Assembly (NCBI GenBank): GCA_028275205.1
Contig: JAPWVB010000032.1
Location: 1-11,984, forward strand
Direction: 5' to 3'
DNA: 11,984 bases
Origin: Candidatus Acetothermia bacterium
GTDB taxonomy: Bacteria; Bipolaricaulota; Bipolaricaulia; RBG-16-55-9; DRXL01
Position numbers and translations under genes: made by a program. Numbering within the stretch: the first letter of the stretch is position 1; each line of letters opens with the position of its first letter. A model generated the notes under the pieces. The model saw only the letters and a program-made list of their open reading frames with translations, had not been told where the DNA came from and did no database searches. Below are positions 1 through 6,395 of the stretch, one piece after another.

Positions 1-798
1 GCTTACCCCAAGCAGGGCAAGAGCCATCACCGTGATAGCTATGGCCGCGCCGAAGGGCCAATCTGGTACCCGACCCAAAAATTTCTCTTCGATGAGCACG
101 CCGATCGTCGGGACCTTGCCCCCGCCGAGCAGCTTCGGCATGAGAAACTCCCCTAGCACCGGCAGGAAGACCAACACAGTCCCCGCGACTATCCCCGGCC
201 GGCTCAAGGGCAAGAGCACGCGCCGGAAGACCTGCCACCACGTAGCTCCCAGATCGTACGCAGCCTCAATGAGCGCATAGTCGAGCCGCTCTAGCGTCGC
301 ATACACCGGCAATATCATAAACGGCAGATACCCATAGACTAAGCCGATCAGCACGCCCACTGAAGATCCTAAAAGATTCGCTTCAAGCCCAAGCATCCGA
401 AGCCCCCACACAATCCACCCCTCCGGACGCAGCAGAATGAACCACGCGTAGATGCGCACAAGAAAGTTGGTGAAGGACGGGAGTACCACGAGAAAGATCA
501 AGAGATGCTTCTGTCTTGTAGGGCTCCGCGCTATGATATACGCGAGAGGATACCCCAGCCCAAGGCATATCAGGGTAGTGAGCACCGCCAGCCAGAGGGA
601 GTTCCACAGCGGACCAACCCAATAGATGAGCTCGAACAGCCTCAGATAATTGCCAAGGGTGAACTCCCAGCGGATGAGCCCACCGAGATCGCGCTGGGTG
701 AAACTTATGAAAAGAATAATCCCCAGGGGGATCGCGAAGAAGAGGAGGAGCCAGAGCACCCCGGGCCACACGACCAGGCCTTCAGTGATGCGTTTCAT
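1..798 (-). CDS. potB: Spermidine/putrescine-type ABC transporter permease, PotB-like (3' end cut by window edge)
   Basis: Inner-membrane permease of a polyamine-type ABC importer (CUT1/MOI family); it forms half of the channel and docks onto the PotA ATPase. I translated 266 residues running off the left edge without a stop. The N-terminus has a short cytoplasmic stretch (MKRITEG) and then a hydrophobic helix (about residues 8-33). More helices follow near 66-87, 94-108 and 145-165. The ATPase-docking EAA loop is clear at residues 178-200: EAAYDLGA, then nine residues after the conserved glycine, then V-x-LP. This loop and the gene order potA-potB are the main evidence. The ATG lies 17 bases inside the end of potA and has only a weak ribosome binding site, so translational coupling is likely. 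Polyamine specificity is inferred from family resemblance; ferric iron or another small solute is possible. potC and potD would be expected beyond the left edge. Confidence 0.9.
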   Translation of the reverse strand, partial: MKRITEGLVVWPGVLWLLLFFAIPLGIILFISFTQRDLGGLIRWEFTLGNYLRLFELIYWVGPLWNSLWLAVLTTLICLGLGYPLAYIIARSPTRQKHLLIFLVVLPSFTNFLVRIYAWFILLRPEGWIVWGLRMLGLEANLLGSSVGVLIGLVYGYLPFMILPVYATLERLDYALIEAAYDLGATWWQVFRRVLLPLSRPGIVAGTVLVFLPVLGEFLMPKLLGGGKVPTIGVLIEEKFLGRVPDWPFGAAIAITVMALALLGVS

Positions 799-1855
799 GG
801 GAGTCTATAAGCCGAAGGCTCTGCTCGTCCCACTCCACCCCGACGCGATCGCCTACGCCAACCCCCTTGGTTCCAGGGCTACTGACTATCAGCGTTACAT
901 CGGGGGAGATGCGCACGCGGTAGCGTGTCTCTTTCCCGCTATAGATGAGCTCTTCCACCCGTCCTGTCCACAGGGAGCGCGAGCAGGGGCAGAGTCGAAT
1001 GCGCTCCGGCCGCACCGCTACAGTCACCCATTGATCGAGCGTTAATGGCTGGTCGCTGGCGACGGTTACGTGGAGGGAGCCGATCTGTACCAGCGCCCGA
1101 TCCCCTTCTTTAGCCACGACCCGTCCTTCGAGAAAGTTGCTCTCACCGATAAAATCCGCGACGAAGCGCGTGGCTGGACGCTCATAAATCTCTTGAGGAG
1201 TGCCCACCTGGAGCACCCGCCCATGATTCATCACGGCGAGGCGATCGGACATCGTTAGGGCTTCCCCTTGGTCGTGGGTCACGTAGAGAAAAGTAATCTT
1301 GAGCTCTCGCTGGAGCCTCTTCAGTTCCCACTGCATCTCCTGGCGGAGCTTCAGATCGAGCGCGCCTAGGGGTTCGTCTAACAGCAAGACCGAGGGCTGG
1401 GTCACGAGGGCACGGGCCAAGGCGACCCTCTGCTGTTGCCCACCGGAGAGCTGATGGGGATAGCGCGACTCCAAGCCACAGAGACGCACGAGCTCCAGCG
1501 CCCATCCCACGCGCTTGCGAATCTGCGCGCGCGGGAGCTTCTGAATTTCTAAGCCAAACGCGACGTTCTGTTCGACCGTGAGGTGGGGGAAGAGCGCATA
1601 GTGCTGAAAGACCATATTAACGTCGCGCTCGTTGGGCGGCAGATGGGTGACGCGCCGACCGCCGATGAAGACCTCGCCCGCATCGGGCTGCACGAACCCC
1701 GCTATGATCCGCAGTGTGGTGGTCTTTCCGCAGCCGCTGGGCCCTAGCAGCGAGAAGAATTCCCCAGGACGAATCTGCAGGGAGACACCCTCGACTACGG
1801 CGACGGAGCCGAAGCGCTTGGAGACTTCGTGCAGCTCAACAGAAACGTCGTCCAT
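782..1855 (-). CDS. potA: Spermidine/putrescine-type ABC transporter ATP-binding protein, PotA-like
   Basis: Cytoplasmic ATPase that powers the importer. At 357 residues it has the usual PotA length. The nucleotide-binding domain is complete: Walker A GPSGCGKTT (38-46), Q-loop glutamine 84 in VFQHYALFPH, signature LSGGQQQR (136-143), Walker B VLLLDE (156-161), D-loop GALD (164-167) and switch histidine 194 (YVTHDQ). The C-terminal third, with VAVRPERIRL near residue 283, is a TOBE domain typical of PotA, FbpC and MalK-type ATPases. The start ATG is preceded by GAGGGGTGAG, a good ribosome binding site, and by a near-consensus promoter, so this is the first gene of the operon. The substrate is not readable from the ATPase alone. 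The assignment to polyamines rests on overall similarity to PotA and the PotB-like partner. Confidence 0.93.
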   Translation of the reverse strand: MDDVSVELHEVSKRFGSVAVVEGVSLQIRPGEFFSLLGPSGCGKTTTLRIIAGFVQPDAGEVFIGGRRVTHLPPNERDVNMVFQHYALFPHLTVEQNVAFGLEIQKLPRAQIRKRVGWALELVRLCGLESRYPHQLSGGQQQRVALARALVTQPSVLLLDEPLGALDLKLRQEMQWELKRLQRELKITFLYVTHDQGEALTMSDRLAVMNHGRVLQVGTPQEIYERPATRFVADFIGESNFLEGRVVAKEGDRALVQIGSLHVTVASDQPLTLDQWVTVAVRPERIRLCPCSRSLWTGRVEELIYSGKETRYRVRISPDVTLIVSSPGTKGVGVGDRVGVEWDEQSLRLIDSHETHH

Positions 1856-1874
1856 CTCACCCCTCGTCTCTTTG

Positions 1875-1902
1875 ATTATAAAAGATCGTCGAGGGAAGTC
1901 AA
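1875..1902 (-). promoter_or_regulatory. Promoter of potAB
   Basis: On the minus strand there is TTGACT (1897-1902), a 16-base spacer and a perfect TATAAT (1875-1880). The predicted start of transcription is near 1868, giving a leader of about 13 bases that carries the ribosome binding site at 1856-1865. The box sits in the 51-base gap immediately after the stop of the upstream gene, so potAB can be transcribed independently of it. Confidence 0.75.
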
Positions 1903-1906
1903 GACC

Positions 1907-2194
1907 CTAGCGGCGCACAGTGATCTTTCCTACGGAGCTACGAGCCTCCCTGCCGTCGGCGGTGCGCGTCACAAAAATATAGAGATAGACCCCATTGGCC
2001 ACAGGGCGCCCGTCATCGCGCTGGAGGTACCATTTGTACGTGGCTCCCGGCACCGGCCCAGAATCAAAGATCTTCTGCCCCCCAAGATCAAAGACCTCCA
2101 CACGCACGCTCTCGATGGCTGAGCCGTGAGCTGTCAAGTGCAGGGCGTGCGTCGAGAGGGCCAGGCTAATGCCCAGACATACCCATAGGCACAT
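1907..2194 (-). CDS. Small secreted protein made of a single FlgD/Ig-like domain
   Basis: A 95-residue protein without a firm family name. Residues 2-18 are hydrophobic and look like a short signal peptide, although no lysine or arginine precedes them. Residues 28-95 form a predicted beta-sandwich with the pattern VRVEVFDLGGQKIFDSG (29-45), then VANGVYLY (65-72) and a final VGKITVRR. This pattern is common at the C-termini of large secreted proteins (FlgD-like or type-IX-sorting-like domains), where it acts as an end module. Here it stands alone. The ATG lies 29 bases inside the preceding gene, there is no clear ribosome binding site, and an in-frame stop lies just upstream (2204-2206), so translation is probably coupled to that gene. 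The C-terminal domain of the upstream protein is similar. The function is unknown. Confidence 0.65.
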   Translation of the reverse strand: MCLWVCLGISLALSTHALHLTAHGSAIESVRVEVFDLGGQKIFDSGPVPGATYKWYLQRDDGRPVANGVYLYIFVTRTADGREARSSVGKITVRR

Positions 2195-3485
2195 TCTGTT
2201 TGCTCATGGGCGGGATGCTATTGGCTTGCTTGACCAACAGCCGACCGATCTCCACCCGATGTACCCCATGCTTGGTTATCCCTAGTAATCTATATCCGTA
2301 CATGCCCGTCTCCAGAGAACCATTGCTCGCTACCTCCAGCTCTGGACCAATCTCCTCACTGCGGAAGACGAGCGCTCCACTTCTCAGATCATAGAGCTCA
2401 ATTCGCATGAGCATCACGCCGCCCCACTGGATGATCAAGGGGTGCTTGGTGCTGTACGCACCGTCAATGGGGGCATCTCCGTTGGAGAAGAGGGCGGCGC
2501 GCGACTCCCCAAGCCGGATGAGCTGTTGAGCGCACGCGCTCAGCTCATCCCCAAAGGCCATGAACGCATTGAAGAGCTCGACAGCGACTTGGTATTGCGA
2601 GCGCCCCTGAGCCCCCTTGAGCAGATCGCGCAGCTCTTTGGCTAGGGCGATGACTTGATCGAAGCGAGCCACGGCCGATCCTAGAGAGACAAAGCGCACA
2701 TCCCCCAGAGTTTTCTGGGAGAGCTCCACGAGCTTAGCCCGCAAGAGATAAGCGTTTTCAAGCACAGCATCAAAATTCCCAATGCTCAGCATCACAGCGA
2801 TGCGCTCGAAGGACTCGGCTATACTCTCATAGAGGGCGACGAGGGCTTGCGCCTCGCGGTAGAGAGGGTCGGAAGAGAACGCTTGGGGCACGCTCCCCCG
2901 CACCAGCTCAAACTCGAGAGAGATGTTACGCAACGCCGCGGCAGCCTCGTTGATCGCGTTCACGGCATTATCTAAAGACGTGAAGACGCTGTCGGTGAGC
3001 TTAAAGTGCAGAGCGACCCCGGTCTCGCTGAGGACTCGCCCAAAGAGCTTTACTACATCGAGGCTGAACGAGCGCACTCCTAGGACCGGCGAGACTACAA
3101 ACTGCAGAGAGACTTTATTGTTCGATTCGTTGGTCTCCCGAATTCTGCTGAAGGGCGCGTCCACGGAGACCGTCAGCGTATGAGAGCCCCTGAGGGCCTT
3201 CCAGGGGATTTGGATCTCGGTAGATTTATCTTTCTTGAGCTCGAAGAGCGAGCGCGTCGCTAGCTCCTGCCCATTGAGCTCCAAGATCACGTCAAACCCC
3301 CCAAGAGCATCCCCTTGGCCTTGATTGGCGATCACCGCGCGCACGAGCGCGGCCTGCCCCTCCTCAAGATCCCCAGGGGAGACTCGCACGGACTTCACCA
3401 CGAGATCCGGCAACCCCGATTGCCCATACCCCCCAATTCCCGCGAGAAGCAAGATCATCCCTACAATAACTGCCCCCAGTCGCAT
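2166..3485 (-). CDS. Secreted CARDB-domain protein with helical middle and FlgD-like C-terminal domain, function unknown
   Basis: A 439-residue predicted exported protein. Residues 1-23 are a signal peptide (MRLG, then a hydrophobic stretch to GYGQS). Residues 25-131 are a CARDB (cell adhesion-related) Ig-like domain: PDLVVKSVRVSPGDLEEGQ, ANQGQG, and the closing DAPFSRIRETNESNNKVSL. Residues 140-332 are helix-rich with no motif I recognise. Residues 350-420 are again beta (RIELYDLRSGALVF, GMYGYRL, IGRLLVKQ) and resemble the small protein encoded immediately downstream. I chose the ATG at 3485 because AGGAGG (3490-3495) precedes it and the signal peptide then starts cleanly. A GTG at 3512 would add nine polar residues and lies only a few bases from the predicted transcript start. 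A surface or adhesion-like scaffold role is an inference from CARDB only. Confidence 0.78.
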   Translation of the reverse strand: MRLGAVIVGMILLLAGIGGYGQSGLPDLVVKSVRVSPGDLEEGQAALVRAVIANQGQGDALGGFDVILELNGQELATRSLFELKKDKSTEIQIPWKALRGSHTLTVSVDAPFSRIRETNESNNKVSLQFVVSPVLGVRSFSLDVVKLFGRVLSETGVALHFKLTDSVFTSLDNAVNAINEAAAALRNISLEFELVRGSVPQAFSSDPLYREAQALVALYESIAESFERIAVMLSIGNFDAVLENAYLLRAKLVELSQKTLGDVRFVSLGSAVARFDQVIALAKELRDLLKGAQGRSQYQVAVELFNAFMAFGDELSACAQQLIRLGESRAALFSNGDAPIDGAYSTKHPLIIQWGGVMLMRIELYDLRSGALVFRSEEIGPELEVASNGSLETGMYGYRLLGITKHGVHRVEIGRLLVKQANSIPPMSKQNVPMGMSGH

Positions 3486-3489
3486 AAAG

Positions 3490-3495
3490 CCTCCT
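3490..3495 (-). promoter_or_regulatory. Ribosome binding site that decides the start of the CARDB gene
   Basis: AGGAGG on the minus strand, four bases before the ATG at 3483-3485. It lies between a possible GTG start at 3512 and this ATG, so it supports the shorter protein with a normal signal peptide. Confidence 0.7.
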
Positions 3496-3526
3496 TGCTT
3501 GCCTTGGTTCACTCTTTTCTGAGTTT

Positions 3527-3556
3527 ACTATACAGGACCGCTTGGTGTTCTGTCAA
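3527..3556 (-). promoter_or_regulatory. Promoter of the CARDB and FlgD-like gene pair
   Basis: On the minus strand there is a perfect TTGACA (3551-3556), an 18-base spacer and TATAGT (3527-3532). Transcription would start near 3520, with a leader of about 35 bases before the ATG at 3485. The promoter lies in the 94-base gap after etfA. I see no convincing terminator for the etfA transcript in that gap. Confidence 0.7.
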
Positions 3557-3579
3557 TGGAACGAAGGTGAATTTTTGGT

Positions 3580-4554
3580 TCAAACCCCTTTCAATCGCTT
3601 GAGCTCAGCGACGAGCGCTGGGACGACCTGATGGAGGTCACCAATAACCCCATAGTCGGCGCGCTGGAAGATCGGGGCTTCGGGGTCTTTGTTGATCGCC
3701 AAGATCTTTTTAGAGTTCTTGCACCCGACCATGTGTTGGATCGCCCCGGAGATCCCACAGGCAATGTAGAGATCAGGAGCGATCTGGGCGCCCGTCTGCC
3801 CAATCTGATCGGAGTGCGGTCGCCAGCCGTTGTTCGTAGCCACGCGGGTGGCTCCCACGGCCGCGTTGTGGAGCAGGCTCGCAAGCTCCTCGAGCATCTT
3901 GAACGCCTCGGCGCTCCCCATGCCCCGCCCGCCCCCGATCACGACCTTCGCGTCCGTGAGTGAGATCCCCTTCTTCTCGCTGGGGATGAGCTCCTTCATC
4001 CGCACGCGAAAGTCCTTCTCGCTCAAAGCGACAGGGAGCGCCTCGACCGTCGGGGTATGGCCATCGCTCATCTGGGCGGGGATCGCATGGGGCTGGAGCG
4101 TCAGTAAGATGGGACTACTGAGAATTTCCACCTCTTCTAAGAGACTCCCGCCCCAATTGGAGCGCGTGACTCTCTTGAGAGCCCCGTTCTCAACGACGAA
4201 CTCTGTGCAGTTTGTAGCCAACCCAAGATTGAGCCGGGCGGCCACGCGCGCCATAAGATCGTTGCCCGTCTCCGTCCCCGGAGCTATGACGATCTTTGGG
4301 GACTTCTGCGCGATCGCGCTCGATACGATCTGCGCGAACGCATCAGGGATGAAGCTATCTAGTCTTTGATCATCAGCGACGAGCACGGCGCCAACTCCTT
4401 TGAGAGTTGATGCCAGCGCTTGCGCTCCCTTGCCCACGAGAAGCGCCGCAACAGAGCTATTAGTCTTTTGAGCCAGATCGCGCGCGGCCGTGAGCACCTC
4501 CCACGACGCCTCAGAAAGCGCGTTCTTAGAAATTTCCAGAATAGCTAAGATCAT
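3580..4554 (-). CDS. etfA: Electron transfer flavoprotein, alpha subunit
   Basis: Binds FAD and, with EtfB, carries electrons between dehydrogenases and a quinone reductase or another acceptor; some ETFs also bifurcate electrons. At 324 residues the length is typical. The N-terminal half is the ETF fold (VAALLVGKGAQ; PKIVIAPGTETGNDLMARVAARL at 86-108). The C-terminal FAD-binding domain is complete: GGGRGMGS (207-214), GATRVATNNGW (234-244), QIGQTG (250-255) and the family signature LYIACGISGAIQHMVG (262-277), followed by AINKDPEAPIFQRADYGVIGD. The ATG follows the etfB stop after two bases and lacks a strong ribosome binding site, so translation is probably coupled. The electron donor and acceptor are not encoded in the window. 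Confidence 0.96.
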   Translation of the reverse strand: MILAILEISKNALSEASWEVLTAARDLAQKTNSSVAALLVGKGAQALASTLKGVGAVLVADDQRLDSFIPDAFAQIVSSAIAQKSPKIVIAPGTETGNDLMARVAARLNLGLATNCTEFVVENGALKRVTRSNWGGSLLEEVEILSSPILLTLQPHAIPAQMSDGHTPTVEALPVALSEKDFRVRMKELIPSEKKGISLTDAKVVIGGGRGMGSAEAFKMLEELASLLHNAAVGATRVATNNGWRPHSDQIGQTGAQIAPDLYIACGISGAIQHMVGCKNSKKILAINKDPEAPIFQRADYGVIGDLHQVVPALVAELKRLKGV

Positions 4555-4556
4555 AG

Positions 4557-5306
4557 CTAGATCGCCCCCACTTCCCGGAGTTTTTCGATGATCTTGGGCA
4601 CTGCGTCAACCCCTTGGCCCAAGATCTCAAGCTGTCGGCCCTCTTGCGGTTTCTTGAGGGCTTTGCGCACAAGCTGCGGCGCGGGTCTGGTCACCTTCCT
4701 CTGCTCGATGGGAACTTTCTTAGCACTCATAATGCCCCGCAAGCTCGGATGTCTGGGAGTGTTGATGCCCTCTTTCACGGTGAAGACCGCGGGGAGCGGG
4801 ACTTCGTAGACCTCCCAGCCATCCTTGGTCTCGCGCTTGGCGATCGCTCTGTTATTCTGAATCTCTAATGCTTTGATGCCCGTCACGCATGGCAAGTCCA
4901 ACAGATGCGCCACGCGAACCCCAACTTGGTAATTGCACGCGTCGGCGGACTCATTCCCAAAGAGCAAGATATCAAACCCCAAGGGCTTCACTGCCTCAGC
5001 GATCGCCTGAGCGGTCGCGGCGGGATCCCAGAACTCATAGTCGTCAGCTTCTAAGAGCATCGCACCGGTGATCCCCTTGGCGATCGCTTCCCGGAGCTGT
5101 TCCCCAGCCGCTTGGGGCCCGAGCGTCAGCACCGTCGAGCTGCCCCCGTGCTTCTCGACGATCCTGATGGCTTCTTCCACGGCGCATTCTTCGTGCGGGC
5201 TCACAGCAAACCCTACGTTCGTCGTGTCCACGCGCATATTATCGGCGGTGAGCTTGAAGCCACCACCGGTGTCCGGAACGCGCTTGATACAGACAAGCAC
5301 TTTCAT
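4557..5306 (-). CDS. etfB: Electron transfer flavoprotein, beta subunit
   Basis: Partner of EtfA, 249 residues, near the usual length. Recognisable segments are MKVLVCIKRVPDT at the N-terminus, SPHEECAVEEAIRI (36-49, the usual N-P-x-D/E-x-x-A-x-E-E-A block), the nucleotide-loop region GNESADACNYQVGVRVA (117-133), and VKEGINTPRHPSLRGIMSAKK (177-197). Which nucleotide (AMP, or a second FAD as in bifurcating ETFs) fills the beta site cannot be settled by eye. AAAGGAG (5313-5319) lies six bases before the ATG and overlaps the end of tsaB, so tsaB, etfB and etfA form one operon. Three of the five GCGATCGC octamers in the window fall in this gene, all encoding Ala-Ile-Ala. Confidence 0.96.
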   Translation of the reverse strand: MKVLVCIKRVPDTGGGFKLTADNMRVDTTNVGFAVSPHEECAVEEAIRIVEKHGGSSTVLTLGPQAAGEQLREAIAKGITGAMLLEADDYEFWDPAATAQAIAEAVKPLGFDILLFGNESADACNYQVGVRVAHLLDLPCVTGIKALEIQNNRAIAKRETKDGWEVYEVPLPAVFTVKEGINTPRHPSLRGIMSAKKVPIEQRKVTRPAPQLVRKALKKPQEGRQLEILGQGVDAVPKIIEKLREVGAI

Positions 5307-5308
5307 AG

Positions 5309-5983
5309 TCAGCTCCTTTCTACTTCAGAGACGCTTGCGAAGGGATGGTGTACGTAGAGGGGTTCGAGGGTCCACAGCTCATCGCGCTGCGTGTGACGAT
5401 ATCTCTTTGCCCCCGCTAGGGCCACGAGTGCCCCTGAAGGCTGATTAAGCGCTGCGGGAGCCACACGAGCGACTCGCTCCAGCAGGGCGCGATGGCGTTC
5501 GGCCCCCGGCCCAATACAGAGCGCTCTATGAGTAGCGCGGCTCAGCTCCTCACAGAGCGCATGGATAGAGCTCGATCGTTCGGAAGTAATCTGCGTCGTG
5601 CCCTCATAGAGCGCATGGTAGACAAGATCGCGCCGGTCCGGCAGCACCACGCAGATCTTCCCCAGGAGAAATGAGACTTTTTCGGCATAGGTGTCCATAG
5701 TGGGAACCCCAACGATGGGGAGGCCCAACGCTTGCGCGAGCCCCTTGCCCACGGCCATGCCAATACGTAAGCTCGTAAACGAGCCTGGCCCCAAGGCTAC
5801 AGCGATCAGCTCGAGCTGATCTTTTGTGACGGTATTGAGTGCAAGCAAGCTCTCGAGGGCGGGCAGGAGCCGTTCGCCAGGGCCAAGTTCTGTAGAGAAG
5901 AGCACCTCACCGACAAGCTGACTCTGGGCACAAAGACCTAGGCTCCCCTGCTCGTGGCTCGTTTCGATACCAAGCACTATCAT
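5309..5983 (-). CDS. tsaB: tRNA threonylcarbamoyladenosine biosynthesis protein TsaB
   Basis: TsaB pairs with TsaD (and TsaE) in making the t6A modification at position 37 of tRNAs that read ANN codons. The 224-residue protein starts with MIVLGIETSHEQGSLGL, the ASKHA-fold beginning typical of TsaB, and carries the family block ALGPGSFTSLRIGMAVGKG (about 63-81), then ALGLPIVGVPTMDTYA. I chose the ATG at 5983 over a TTG at 6007. The longer form adds eight residues (MLYYFGKS) before the conserved MIVLGIETS, and its codons would overlap the predicted -10 box. No good ribosome binding site precedes the ATG, in line with a very short leader. The stop lies between the etfB ribosome binding site and its ATG, so the three genes are cotranscribed. 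Confidence 0.93.
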   Translation of the reverse strand: MIVLGIETSHEQGSLGLCAQSQLVGEVLFSTELGPGERLLPALESLLALNTVTKDQLELIAVALGPGSFTSLRIGMAVGKGLAQALGLPIVGVPTMDTYAEKVSFLLGKICVVLPDRRDLVYHALYEGTTQITSERSSSIHALCEELSRATHRALCIGPGAERHRALLERVARVAPAALNQPSGALVALAGAKRYRHTQRDELWTLEPLYVHHPFASVSEVERS

Positions 5984-5995
5984 AGATTTGCCGAA

Positions 5996-6024
5996 ATAAT
6001 ACAGCAAAATTGGAACTTTTGCAA
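5996..6024 (-). promoter_or_regulatory. Promoter of tsaB-etfB-etfA
   Basis: On the minus strand there is TTGCAA (6019-6024), a 17-base spacer and TATTAT (5996-6001). Transcription would start near 5989, about six bases before the tsaB ATG, leaving almost no leader. The match is fair rather than perfect. Confidence 0.5.
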
Positions 6025-6038
6025 GTGCGCAATTTTTT

Positions 6039-6068
6039 TTGACAGCCCCCCGCTCCGACGTGTAGACT
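6039..6068 (+). promoter_or_regulatory. Promoter of the glutaredoxin gene
   Basis: A perfect TTGACA (6039-6044), an 18-base spacer and TAGACT (6063-6068). Transcription would start near 6075, giving a leader of about 27 bases with GGGGGT (6094-6099) as ribosome binding site. The -35 box is only 14 bases from the -35 box of the divergent tsaB promoter. Confidence 0.55.
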
Positions 6069-6101
6069 TACCCCCGCCAGACTCTCTGGGATAGGGGGTT
6101 C

Positions 6102-6335
6102 ATGATGACCGTTATCATTTACACGACGCCGACGTGTCAGTACTGTGGGGTAGCCAAGCAATTTCTTGCGGAGCGGGGGATCGCTTTTACGGAGTACGAC
6201 ATCTCCAAAGATCACAAAAAGATGGCTGAGCTTGTGAGTCGGACGGGGCGGGTGAGCGTCCCGGTCATTGAGATTGACGGGGACTTCATCGTGGGGTTTG
6301 ACAAGCATCGCTTGGCGAAGAAGCTGGGGATGTAG
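6102..6335 (+). CDS. Glutaredoxin-like protein, YruB family
   Basis: A 77-residue thioredoxin-fold protein, probably a small cytoplasmic thiol-disulfide reductase. The redox motif is C12-Q-Y-C15 (TTPTCQYCGVAK), the cis-proline is in VSVPV (P54), and the C-terminal block IVGFDKHRLAKKLG resembles the YruB-type glutaredoxins rather than NrdH. The length is full for this family. It is the only plus-strand gene here and has its own promoter. Two ATGs lie in tandem (6102 and 6105); the second is better spaced from the ribosome binding site, so the protein may be 76 residues. There is no neighbouring ribonucleotide reductase or thioredoxin reductase, so its reductant and targets are unknown. Confidence 0.9.
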   Translation: MMTVIIYTTPTCQYCGVAKQFLAERGIAFTEYDISKDHKKMAELVSRTGRVSVPVIEIDGDFIVGFDKHRLAKKLGM

Positions 6336-6394
6336 CAGAAAAAGAAGTCCCAATCGCTATCGAGGCGGACTTCGCCGCGAGCTCGGCTGCTACA
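6331..6394. repeat. Long nested inverted repeat between convergent genes
   Basis: TGTAGCAG (6331-6338) pairs with CTGCTACA (6387-6394), and inside it GAAGTCC (6344-6350) pairs with GGACTTC (6367-6373). The outer arm includes the glutaredoxin stop codon, and the other arm ends one base before the ribF stop. It may act as a shared transcript end for the two convergent genes, but neither strand has a T-run after it, so it is not a standard intrinsic terminator. Confidence 0.5.
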
Positions 6395-6395
6395 C

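Noticed and set aside
1907..2194. The small FlgD-like gene as a frameshifted tail of the CARDB gene
   Set aside because: The large protein already ends in its own copy of the domain, and the small frame has an in-frame stop (2204-2206) just before its ATG; a frameshift is not needed, though not fully excluded.
3486..3512. GTG at 3512 as the start of the CARDB gene
   Set aside because: It would put polar residues before the signal peptide, lies a few bases from the predicted transcript start, and AGGAGG points to the ATG at 3485.
3830..4369. Open frame of 179 codons on the plus strand opposite etfA
   Set aside because: Antisense to the etfA FAD-binding and ETF domains; no motif or ribosome binding site.
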